64,000 bases of DNA, from contig NZ_PQVF01000007.1 in the NCBI RefSeq assembly GCF_002920915.1, positions 186,001-250,000 of the forward strand, read 5' to 3'. The stretch comes from Solitalea longa (GTDB lineage Bacteria > Bacteroidota > Bacteroidia > Sphingobacteriales > Sphingobacteriaceae). Each line of letters opens with the position of its first letter. Within the stretch, counting starts at the first letter, position 1. A program made the translations under genes and the position numbers. The notes beneath the pieces are model-generated. The model searched no databases. It saw only the letters and a list, made by a program, of their open reading frames with translations, and was not told the DNA's origin. Below are positions 7,650 to 16,066 of the stretch, in pieces.

Positions 7650-8363
7650 TTAAAACTTTTGCGACCATAACTCCTTACGAGCAGTACCATGGTCACCAAG
7701 TTGATAGATAGCAATCGCTGAGGGTTTAAAATAGAACAATGAAAAAGGCTCTTGATCAAGTTTATGAAGAAAAGCCGTATCAGCAAGACCAATTGTTAAA
7801 TGAGGTGAATAGTTACTGTTTGAATGCATTGGCACAAATTCATCAACGTACTTAATTATTTTCTGGCCTATTGCTATTCCATTATCGTTAGGAACAAAAG
7901 CCGAAGCATTACCGCCATTTACTGAAAATGGATGAACAGCATTTACAATTTTCTGCTCCAACAGATCCAACTCAAGCGAATTTTCAACTTCTAAAACGGC
8001 AACCCCCTCTGTCTCCCATTTACTTGATTTAAAACCTTTAACTTTTAAATTGAGGCTGTTTGTATCCTTTATCATCTTTGAAACAGCCTGAATCACCTTT
8101 TCTAAGTCACTGACATAGATATATCGCTGAACAAGGGTAATATGAGGCACATGAGTTTCATCCAATGGAAAGCCTTGTACATATTCCTGTAAAAATCTGG
8201 CATTGGTTTGATAAGCAAGTTCAGCCAGCTTTTCATCTGGTTTTAATAAAACATTTATGGCAATAACAGCTGAGTCAGAATTCATTTTATGTTTTGTAGC
8301 TATAGCAGATGGTTGCATAAACTGCCAAAATGATATTACAATAAAAACAAACTGATAATACAT
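7650..8363 (-). CDS. 2H phosphoesterase (2'-5' RNA ligase-like) with N-terminal hydrophobic segment
   Basis: 237 aa. Two His-x-Thr motifs, H74-I-T76 (HVPHITLVQ) and H188-L-T190 (YSPHLTIGL), define the 2H phosphoesterase superfamily (LigT/CPDase/AKAP18-like), which acts on 2',5' or cyclic phosphodiesters. Unusually, the first ~22 residues (MYYQFVFIVISFWQFMQPSA) are hydrophobic and look like a signal peptide or anchor; a start at Met27 would remove them. If exported, its substrate would be extracytoplasmic. The downstream neighbour is an outer-membrane barrel, which weakly favours an envelope role. Confidence 0.78.
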   Translation of the reverse strand: MYYQFVFIVISFWQFMQPSAIATKHKMNSDSAVIAINVLLKPDEKLAELAYQTNARFLQEYVQGFPLDETHVPHITLVQRYIYVSDLEKVIQAVSKMIKDTNSLNLKVKGFKSSKWETEGVAVLEVENSLELDLLEQKIVNAVHPFSVNGGNASAFVPNDNGIAIGQKIIKYVDEFVPMHSNSNYSPHLTIGLADTAFLHKLDQEPFSLFYFKPSAIAIYQLGDHGTARKELWSQKF

Positions 8364-8864
8364 AGTAAATTACCGCTTTAGCTTAAGGTCATTTTTATTA
8401 AAGTATGTTCAGAATTTATAGTTAATAATGTGAATATCTGCTCGGGTAATTTCAAAAAAAGTAAAGGCACCTTTAATTTACTGATATTTTATAAGAAGGC
8501 AGTACCTTAAAAACAAATACCTGTGGTTTTATAACAACAGGTATTAATTTATAATCTAAAAAACTTTATTGCGGATGAAAAGCCTTACTATTCAGTAAAT
8601 CCTGATCCTAATTAACAGTTTAATTTTTAACAACAGACGAATCAAAGTTGATAACATTGTGATAACAGGGATTGCGGGTCTATTTAAATTTAGCGGTTTT
8701 ACAACAGTTGGTTGATATACACACTTTCGATTTCATTTAACTATTTGCTATTCAACAATCTAAATTATCCAGCTTGAAAATTATTAAAAAAAGTATGGAA
8801 ATAACGTTCATTATTCATCTGAAATATGCTTTCTTTATTATTTTAGCAATATTTAAGATAATCT
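8364..8864. other. 501-bp intergenic region between divergent genes
   Basis: AT-rich, with no convincing ORF on either strand. It must hold the promoters for the 2H phosphoesterase (minus) and the YwqK-repeat operon (plus). The only clear structure is a hairpin at 8516-8545 (AATACCTGT paired with ACAGGTATT); on the minus strand it is followed by a T-rich run, so it could end a transcript made from the minus strand of this gap. Confidence 0.5.
8516..8545 (-). terminator. Hairpin with T-rich 3' side on minus strand
   Basis: A 9-bp perfect stem (8516-8524 with 8537-8545) has an inner GTT/AAC that can extend pairing. Minus-strand sequence after it is TTTGTTTTTAAGG. There is no annotated gene upstream on that strand, so it is either a terminator of an unknown small transcript or a regulatory hairpin. 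Confidence 0.3.
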
Positions 8865-11800
8865 ATGAATAAACTACTTACCTTTTTTTGTTGTTTGCTA
8901 TTTTTTGTTAAAACATCTTACTCTCAAAATTCCCGCCCGCAAGTATTTCCGGCAAATTCAAGGGATGTAATTGAAGAGGGCATTAAACTGTATGATGAAG
9001 GCAAATTTGACGACGCCTTATCCAAGCTCAAACAGGTTTCAAAAAGCGACACCAATTATGTGTGGTCGTTATTCGAAACAGCATTGACCTTTAATGCCAA
9101 AGAGCAGTATGATCAGGTAATTAAGCTTTGTATTGAAGGTATTGATCATCATACCAATAATGATCTGAGTTTTTATTGCCTGTTGGGTAGTGCTTACGAT
9201 AACAGTAATCAAACAGACAAGTCGTTAGCCACTTTTGATGAAGCCATAACAAAATTCCCGCAATCCTATCGCCCATACTTCGAAAAGGCCGGCACTTATT
9301 TCAACAAGAAAAATTACGTTGAAGCGGAAAAGCTATACGAAAAATCTATTTCGTTAAACTTTATGCATTTCGGTAGCCATTATAATTTGGCCCGCATTTA
9401 TGCTGCAAATGGCTATATCACCCAAGCTGCTTTATGCTATCAAACTGCCATTTTAATGGATTCACAAAGCAAACGCTCGTATAATGCTTTGCTTGAGCTC
9501 GAAAAAGTGCTGACTGTTTTCAACATTTCCATGGTTGACTCCATAAAAGAATTGAAGATTGACCGAACGCCTTTTGAAGAAATTGAAATGCTATTACAGT
9601 CAAATGCTGCCCTCCAAAAATCATATGAACTTAAATCAGACTTGGATTACAAGTGCTTACGCCAATCGCAGGTTATTCTCGAAAAGCTTGGAGATGTAGA
9701 AGGTAAAGGGTTTGTATTTGATTATTATGTTCCACTTTATAAAGAACTTTGGAAAAACAATTTCTTCCAGCAATTCACCTATTATCAAACCGCTTCCATG
9801 AACAAAAAAGCATATGCATACGTGAATAAGCCTGAAGGTAAAGTAAAAGACTTTTTTGATTGGGTAGTAAAACGATCTAGGGAACTTCGGGATTTACATT
9901 TTAACAAAGATGGAAAGAACTTTTCTACTGAATACTTTAACAACGGTGCTTTAAGTGCTGTTGCCGAGGTGAAAAATGATAAGTTATCAGGGCCTTACCT
10001 CTCCTATTATTCCTCAGGTTACCCTGCAGGAAAAGGCAATTTTAACAATGGAGAAAAAGTAGGTGAATGGACCTATTATGATGAAAACGGCAAGCTTTCA
10101 AAAACAGAAAACCATACTGATTCTAAGAACTTTACGTTCAAAAGTTTTTATGATAACGGCTTTATTGCTCAGGAAGGTGCTTTTGAAAATGATAATTACA
10201 CAGGTTTAATCAAAAATTATTCAAAAAGCGGAGCTCTTTCTCGTGAGCTTACTGCCGTTAATAATCAAATTGAAGGTAAAATGACCAACTTCTATGATTT
10301 TGGCAATAAGAGAAGCGAAGTAAGTTATACTAACGGACAACGGGAAGGTATTTACACCAATTATCACCTCAATGGAGCTATTTTTAATACCGGTACATAT
10401 AAAAATGATAAAGAAACAGGGCCTTATAAAGAGTACTACATTTCAGGTAAAATTAAGGTTGAAGGGAATATGGAAAGCGATGAATATGCCGGCGACTGGA
10501 AATGGTACAATGAAAATGGTACTCTATCTAAAACAGGTTCCTATAAAAACGGTAAAGAAACCGGTGTATGGATATACTATGATGAGGATGGCAAGAAAAA
10601 CTATGAAAACAATTTTATTGCCGGCCAATTAGACGGAATATCCAATGAGATCAAAAATGATAAGATCTACAATCAATTCATTTATAAAAACAGTAAGCTG
10701 AAATCATATACTTCTTTTCTTAACAACTATACCGTTAACTGTTCAGGAAAAACGAATGTCACCATCTATGATGAAAACGGTAAAAAAAATCGTGAGGGAG
10801 TTATGAATGATGGAGAAATGGAAGGCTTATGGCGTTATTATAACATACAAGGAAGTTTAGCAATTGAAATAAACTATTCCAAAGGTCAGAAAGAAGGCAG
10901 TTACAAATATTATCATCCTAACGGAAAGGTTAAGCTTGAAGGTACATATGCAAAGGATAGCGACAATGGCCTTTGCTCCTATTACTTTATCACCGGCATT
11001 TTGCAGGCAACCGGAATGTACGTAAATGGCAACCGCGAAGGCGAGTGGTTTACCTATCAAGGAAATGGAAAACTAAAAACCAAGGAATATTATAATGAGG
11101 GTAAAACCACAGGCATTTCCGAAAATTACCGGAGCGATGGAACCCTGGAGATTTCCACAGAAACGAGCAATGATTATGTAACCAGTTATTCATTGTTTGA
11201 CAATACCGAAAAAAAATACGAAACGGTTAAACTAAAAACAGGTAATGGCAAGTTCCAACCACACCATTTTAACGGCAAGATTTATTGCGACGCTGAATTT
11301 GCGAAAGGCAATAGGGTTGGGAAATCATCTTATTACTACACCAATGGCCAGGTTTCGCGAATTGAAAATTACAATTACCATATAATTCATGGACCTATGT
11401 TGGCTTATTCTCCTGATGGAAAACTAATTTTCAGCGGGAATTATAAATTTGGTAAACAGGATAGTCTTTTCACTTATTTCAATCATTTTACCGGTTTAAA
11501 AGAATCTACCTTTTTGTATAAGAACAATACTGAAAATGGTTTGTCTACCTGGTACAATCATAATGGCAGCATTTCTTCAACCTGTGATTATAAAGACGGA
11601 GAAAGAGATGGATATGCGATCTATTTTGATGAGAATGGTAAAAATGTGAGAATTCGATTCAAGTACTATCAAGGTACAGTAGTTTCTTATAGCTATTTGA
11701 ATAGTAAAGGAGAATTCGTTCCTGAAATTCCAATTAATAAAGACAAAATAGAGGTTAAGGCCTACTATAGCTCAGGAGTTCTTTCCTATCAGGCTGTTTA

Positions 11801-12113
11801 CGAAAATGGATTACGCCAGGATAAGCTGATCTTTTATAATTGGGACGGAAAAATTGGGGAAGAAGAATTTTATATTGACGGAGAGCGAAACGGTTTAAAT
11901 AAAGTTTACTATCCAAATGGCGTACTTCAGCAATCAACAGATTACAGATGGGATGAGCGAAATGGCTTATCAAAATATTATAATGAAAAAGGCGAATTGA
12001 TAGGTGAAGAGGTTTATGAAATGGGCCTTTTAAACGGTGATAGAAAAAAGCTTGCAGAAGACGGCAAAACTATGAAAACAACAAAATTTGCTTACGGAGA
12101 GCCTGTATTATGA
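8865..12113 (+). CDS. Giant exported TPR + YwqK/MORN-type repeat protein
   Basis: 1082 aa. A signal peptide ends at KTSYSQ (~residue 21). Residues ~30-215 are tetratricopeptide repeats (GIKLYDEGKFDDALSKL; SYRPYFEKAGTYFNKKNYVEA). From ~350 to the end there are about 25 tandem units of ~22 aa with the core YY-x-NG-x-L ... Y-x-x-G-x-x-x-G-x-W, the YwqK/MORN_2 repeat (for example YYDENGKL, YYHPNGKV, YYPNGVL). Such repeats stack as a long beta-hairpin solenoid and usually bind a partner or surface; the name 'antitoxin' for YwqK is historical and no toxin is adjacent. The stop overlaps the next start as ATGA, so it is translationally coupled to the transglutaminase. Confidence 0.85.
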   Translation: MNKLLTFFCCLLFFVKTSYSQNSRPQVFPANSRDVIEEGIKLYDEGKFDDALSKLKQVSKSDTNYVWSLFETALTFNAKEQYDQVIKLCIEGIDHHTNNDLSFYCLLGSAYDNSNQTDKSLATFDEAITKFPQSYRPYFEKAGTYFNKKNYVEAEKLYEKSISLNFMHFGSHYNLARIYAANGYITQAALCYQTAILMDSQSKRSYNALLELEKVLTVFNISMVDSIKELKIDRTPFEEIEMLLQSNAALQKSYELKSDLDYKCLRQSQVILEKLGDVEGKGFVFDYYVPLYKELWKNNFFQQFTYYQTASMNKKAYAYVNKPEGKVKDFFDWVVKRSRELRDLHFNKDGKNFSTEYFNNGALSAVAEVKNDKLSGPYLSYYSSGYPAGKGNFNNGEKVGEWTYYDENGKLSKTENHTDSKNFTFKSFYDNGFIAQEGAFENDNYTGLIKNYSKSGALSRELTAVNNQIEGKMTNFYDFGNKRSEVSYTNGQREGIYTNYHLNGAIFNTGTYKNDKETGPYKEYYISGKIKVEGNMESDEYAGDWKWYNENGTLSKTGSYKNGKETGVWIYYDEDGKKNYENNFIAGQLDGISNEIKNDKIYNQFIYKNSKLKSYTSFLNNYTVNCSGKTNVTIYDENGKKNREGVMNDGEMEGLWRYYNIQGSLAIEINYSKGQKEGSYKYYHPNGKVKLEGTYAKDSDNGLCSYYFITGILQATGMYVNGNREGEWFTYQGNGKLKTKEYYNEGKTTGISENYRSDGTLEISTETSNDYVTSYSLFDNTEKKYETVKLKTGNGKFQPHHFNGKIYCDAEFAKGNRVGKSSYYYTNGQVSRIENYNYHIIHGPMLAYSPDGKLIFSGNYKFGKQDSLFTYFNHFTGLKESTFLYKNNTENGLSTWYNHNGSISSTCDYKDGERDGYAIYFDENGKNVRIRFKYYQGTVVSYSYLNSKGEFVPEIPINKDKIEVKAYYSSGVLSYQAVYENGLRQDKLIFYNWDGKIGEEEFYIDGERNGLNKVYYPNGVLQQSTDYRWDERNGLSKYYNEKGELIGEEVYEMGLLNGDRKKLAEDGKTMKTTKFAYGEPVL

Positions 12114-14029
12114 GAAAACTGATCGTTTTAATTCTGCTACTAGAGGCAGGTTTTGTGAATGGGCAGTCGTTGTATGATTATGAAGCACTGAAAAAAACAT
12201 ACCCTTCAGAGGATGTGGTGGTGCTTAATAAAAAGGAAGAGGTTAAACTGGAAGTGATCAAAGGGAAAATAGAGATTGAATCTACTCATTACTTCGAAGT
12301 AATGTTTATGAATGACGGGGCACCTCGTTTTGCAAAAAACGCTGTTGGTTATTCTGAGTATTTTCAAGACATTTTCAACCTTGAAGTTTATAGCCTTCTA
12401 CCCGACGGCGCCGGTAACTATAAAAAAATTGAGGTTAAGAACATTAAAACAACCGATAACCGAAGTAATTCGGTGTTTTTCGATGACCAGAAACAGAAAG
12501 AGTTTGTTTTTGAAGGTGTAAAAAAAGGTGCTATTGGGGTTTATACCTACAAGGAAAAAATAAAGGACCCTCACCTGTTTGGCAGTTTTTTGTTCAAGCA
12601 ATATATTCCCATTTTAAACGCGGAGTATTCGGTTTCTGTTCCTGCTGAGGTGACACTTACTTATAAAACATTTGGCGATCAGTCGCTGGTAAGTTTTTCG
12701 GAGAAAAAAAGCCGAAGCAGAACACAGTATAGCTGGAAAGGAAAAAATTTACCCAAGGTGCCTTATGAAGCAGATGCCCCCAGTTTACAGTATTACGCCC
12801 CGCAAGTATTAACGCTTATTAATTCATATCAGGGTAAAGATGGAAAAGTAGAAGTGTTAAAAGATGTTCATCAATTGTACAATTGGTATGTGGGTTTAAT
12901 AAAAGATGTGAACCAGAAACCGGGCGATGAACTTAAAACCTTGGTCGATTCTTTGGTCAAAGGCAAATCGGAACTGGATAAGATCAAAAGCATTTATTAT
13001 TGGGTTCAGGACAATATTAAATACATAGCATTTGAAGACGGTTTGGGAGGCTTTGTTCCACGCGAAGCCACCTCGGTAGTGAATAAGCGTTTTGGCGATT
13101 GTAAAGATATGGCCGGAACTATTACCACCATGTTAAATGTTGCCGGAATAAAGGCCCACCCTACCTGGATCGGCACCCGTGATATTCCATTTAGATATGA
13201 AGAAAACCCTTCGCCACGAACCGACAATCACATGATCTCATCGATTAACTATAAGGGCAAATGGTACTTTCTAGATGGCACAAACACCTGGCTCGACTTT
13301 GGGATTTCAGCCGAAGCCATTCAGGGTAAAGAAGCGCTGATTATGATCGATCAGGATAATTATGAAATTGTTCAGGTTCCGGTTGAAGATAAAAAGGTGA
13401 ATTATGAAAAAGACAGCATCAACCTTAAACTTACTCCTACAGGTGTTAGCGGAAAAGGGAAAATTGAATTTGGAGGCTTAAAGAAAACTGACATTCTCAA
13501 TCATTATTTCCGCTCAACAGATAAAGAAAGGTTGGATTATTTACAGACCCTTTGTTCAAAAGGAAGTAATAAATGTAAGGTTGCTAATATTAACACTGGT
13601 AATTTCAATAAACGAGATATTCCGGCTGTGGTTAATTATGATTTTACCATTGATGACTATGTTAGAACTATAGACAATGAGATCATGATCAACCCTTGTT
13701 TAAATAAACGATTGTCAAAAGGTATGATCGATATGGAAAACAAAAAACTGGATTACGAAGAAGACTACCATTTTATATCCCAGCAGGTTTTATCAATTGA
13801 AATCCCAAAAGATTATATGATCAGCTATCTGCCAGGTAATGCTTCATTAAAAAAAGAACTGTTTGGCTATAACATTTCGTATGCTGTTTCTGGCGAAAGC
13901 GTGAAGGTTGTAATCGATATCAATGTTGATTACCTTTTATTAAAGCCTGAAAAATTTGGAGAATGGAACGAAATGATCTCGACTTTAAATGAATCTTATA
14001 ACGAATTGATCACCTTTAAGAAAATATAG
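12110..14029 (+). CDS. Exported DUF3857 transglutaminase-like protein, catalytic triad intact
   Basis: 639 aa with signal peptide ending GFVNGQ (~residue 19). DUF3857 occupies roughly residues 45-215, followed by a transglutaminase-core domain (~285-400) and a C-terminal beta region. The papain-like triad is complete: C331 in RFGDCKDMA, H374 in DNHMISS, D389 in FLDGTN. Family members may act as proteases, amidases or crosslinkers; the substrate here is unknown. It overlaps the YwqK-repeat gene by 4 nt and is 5 nt before its degenerate paralogue, so the three are one operon and probably act together in the periplasm or at the surface. Confidence 0.85.
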   Translation: MRKLIVLILLLEAGFVNGQSLYDYEALKKTYPSEDVVVLNKKEEVKLEVIKGKIEIESTHYFEVMFMNDGAPRFAKNAVGYSEYFQDIFNLEVYSLLPDGAGNYKKIEVKNIKTTDNRSNSVFFDDQKQKEFVFEGVKKGAIGVYTYKEKIKDPHLFGSFLFKQYIPILNAEYSVSVPAEVTLTYKTFGDQSLVSFSEKKSRSRTQYSWKGKNLPKVPYEADAPSLQYYAPQVLTLINSYQGKDGKVEVLKDVHQLYNWYVGLIKDVNQKPGDELKTLVDSLVKGKSELDKIKSIYYWVQDNIKYIAFEDGLGGFVPREATSVVNKRFGDCKDMAGTITTMLNVAGIKAHPTWIGTRDIPFRYEENPSPRTDNHMISSINYKGKWYFLDGTNTWLDFGISAEAIQGKEALIMIDQDNYEIVQVPVEDKKVNYEKDSINLKLTPTGVSGKGKIEFGGLKKTDILNHYFRSTDKERLDYLQTLCSKGSNKCKVANINTGNFNKRDIPAVVNYDFTIDDYVRTIDNEIMINPCLNKRLSKGMIDMENKKLDYEEDYHFISQQVLSIEIPKDYMISYLPGNASLKKELFGYNISYAVSGESVKVVIDINVDYLLLKPEKFGEWNEMISTLNESYNELITFKKI

Positions 14030-14034
14030 TACTT

Positions 14035-15993
14035 ATGAAAAAGATCACTTGGATCCTATTTTCGACCCTTTTATTAACGGCTAATTGTTTTGCCCAAAAA
14101 ATGGCCTACATAAACGAAATCGGTCCGATTTCGAACAAACTAAATACCTTAACACCACAGGAAATGAAAGAACCTGCGGTGGTATTGTCAGAAAAGGTAT
14201 TGGTTGAATTCGCTTTTGAGGCTAAAGAACTTTACAAATACCAGTTTTGTAAGCGCAGGGTTCACCTGAATGAAAATACGGCAATTGAGCAGTTTAACCG
14301 TATTTACCTGCCGATTGAAAACAATAATGAGATTGTAGCATTAAAAGCGGTGGCCATTGGCAAAAATGGACAGCAAAAAGAAGTTGGAAAAGATCACGTA
14401 AAACAAATTGAAGAAGAAGGTCGCCAATACAGCATTTTAGCCATTGAAGGACTTGAAGAAGGCGGTGAACTTGAGTATTATTATTGCCTTAAACAAAACC
14501 TTCGTTTATTCGGATCCGAAAGAATTCAAAAAAGCACCTTTATCCGTAACTATCAATTAAGCATTATCAGCCCTGACCATTTAATTTGGGAAGGCAAAAT
14601 TTATAATGCCAGCAAGCCTTTTATCGCCACCATTGATTCTGTGGAGAAAAAGCGAACGATAACCGTTGAACTTAATAATATTGAACAGGCTTACGATGAA
14701 AAATATTCGGCCTCTGATGCTAACCTGATCAGGGCTGAATACAAAATTGCTTACAACAAAGCTAAAAGCGACGACCGTATGTTTACCTGGGCTCAGGCTG
14801 GAAAACGATTTTATGAGATCTACCACGAAGGTCAGCAAGAATCGGAGTCAGTTATCAGCCGTTTGGCAAACGAATTAGGCTTAAAAGGAAAATCCGAAGA
14901 AGATGCTGCCAGAACAATTGAAAATTACATTAAAACCAATATCGTAATTCGTCAAAACTCCGAACCAGCCTCTATTAAAGATGTTTTAACCCGTAAATAC
15001 GGCACTAAGGAAAATGTTTACCAGTTGTATATCTTTTTGTTCGACTATTTAAATATTCCTAATCAAATGGTTTTATGTTCAAATCGCTTTGAGAAAAAGT
15101 TTGATAAGGATTTTGATACCTGGAACTTTTTGGACGATGTGCTATTTTACCTACCGGTTTCTAAAAGGTACATTAGTCCCGACGATATAACTTCCCGCTT
15201 TGGAGCCGCTCCTGATGTATTTGCGGGTTCAGATGCTTTGTTTATCAAAACAACCACTTTAGGAGGTCAAAAAACCGGCATAGCACTTACCAAGAAAATT
15301 GAAGAATTAACCAATACCAATAATAATGATGACATGTGGTTCAATGTTGATTTTTCGGAGAATATGTCACAAATTAAAGCCACTTACAAACGAATGCTGG
15401 ACGGCTATGCTGCTACTGAGATTCGACCATTTTACTTCCTTGCAAATGAAGAAGATCGCAAAATGGCACTGAATAACATTATAAAAGCCTACACGGTTAA
15501 TGATGCTGAGATCAAAAATCCGGTGGTTGAAAACTTTAATTTAAATACAGAAGAAATTAATAAGCCATTTACCATAACTGCTGATATAAACAGCAAAAGT
15601 GTGATTGAAAAAGCCGGCAATAAGATCATTTTAAAGGTGGGTGAATTGATCGGTCCTCAGGTCCAAATGTATAATGAAAAACCGCGTCAAAACCCGATAG
15701 AAATTCAGTTCCCCCACGCTTATCACCGCATAATTACGGTTAATATCCCTAAAGGTTATACGGTAAAAGGTTTGGATGCATTAAAGTTCAACCTGGTTTA
15801 TAAAAACGAAGAGCTGTCAACAATGGGTTTTGTATCGGCCTACACACTTGAAAACAATGTATTGAAGATCGATATCAACGAGTATTATAACAATATAACG
15901 TATCCTAAATCTGCCTACGCAGATTTTGTAAAGATCATTAATGCATCAGCAGATTTTAACAAAATTTCGATTGTTCTCGAAAAAGGCATTTAA
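14035..15993 (+). CDS. Exported DUF3857 protein with degenerate transglutaminase domain
   Basis: 652 aa, signal peptide ending NCFAQ. Overall size and order match the preceding gene: a DUF3857-like beta domain, a helical transglutaminase-like region (~260-400) and a C-terminal beta region. In the segment equivalent to RFGDCKDMA it reads KYGTKENVY, so the catalytic Cys is replaced around K325, and the His and Asp sites are not recognisable (FDTWNFLDD). I infer a pseudoenzyme partner of the upstream transglutaminase, arising from an old duplication. It is the last gene of the operon; a perfect 9-bp terminator stem follows. Confidence 0.75.
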   Translation: MKKITWILFSTLLLTANCFAQKMAYINEIGPISNKLNTLTPQEMKEPAVVLSEKVLVEFAFEAKELYKYQFCKRRVHLNENTAIEQFNRIYLPIENNNEIVALKAVAIGKNGQQKEVGKDHVKQIEEEGRQYSILAIEGLEEGGELEYYYCLKQNLRLFGSERIQKSTFIRNYQLSIISPDHLIWEGKIYNASKPFIATIDSVEKKRTITVELNNIEQAYDEKYSASDANLIRAEYKIAYNKAKSDDRMFTWAQAGKRFYEIYHEGQQESESVISRLANELGLKGKSEEDAARTIENYIKTNIVIRQNSEPASIKDVLTRKYGTKENVYQLYIFLFDYLNIPNQMVLCSNRFEKKFDKDFDTWNFLDDVLFYLPVSKRYISPDDITSRFGAAPDVFAGSDALFIKTTTLGGQKTGIALTKKIEELTNTNNNDDMWFNVDFSENMSQIKATYKRMLDGYAATEIRPFYFLANEEDRKMALNNIIKAYTVNDAEIKNPVVENFNLNTEEINKPFTITADINSKSVIEKAGNKIILKVGELIGPQVQMYNEKPRQNPIEIQFPHAYHRIITVNIPKGYTVKGLDALKFNLVYKNEELSTMGFVSAYTLENNVLKIDINEYYNNITYPKSAYADFVKIINASADFNKISIVLEKGI

Positions 15994-16021
15994 ACTTATT
16001 GCCCAAACAACTATATTAACG

Positions 16022-16052
16022 AAGCAGAACTTTATGTTCTGCTTTTGTTTTT
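16022..16052 (+). terminator. Rho-independent terminator of the YwqK/transglutaminase operon
   Basis: Perfect 9-bp stem AAGCAGAAC (16022-16030) with GTTCTGCTT (16036-16044), 5-nt loop, then a T-rich tail. It separates the operon from the L,D-transpeptidase gene. Confidence 0.8.
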
Positions 16053-16066
16053 ATTGCTCAGTTCAT

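Noticed and set aside
8865-12113. YwqK repeats as half of a toxin-antitoxin module
   Set aside because: No toxin gene is adjacent and the protein is exported; the antitoxin label for this repeat is only an annotation habit.
15941-16066. In-frame extension of the L,D-transpeptidase by 42 codons
   Set aside because: It overlaps the previous gene and its terminator and has no signal-peptide logic; the internal ATG gives a proper lipoprotein start.
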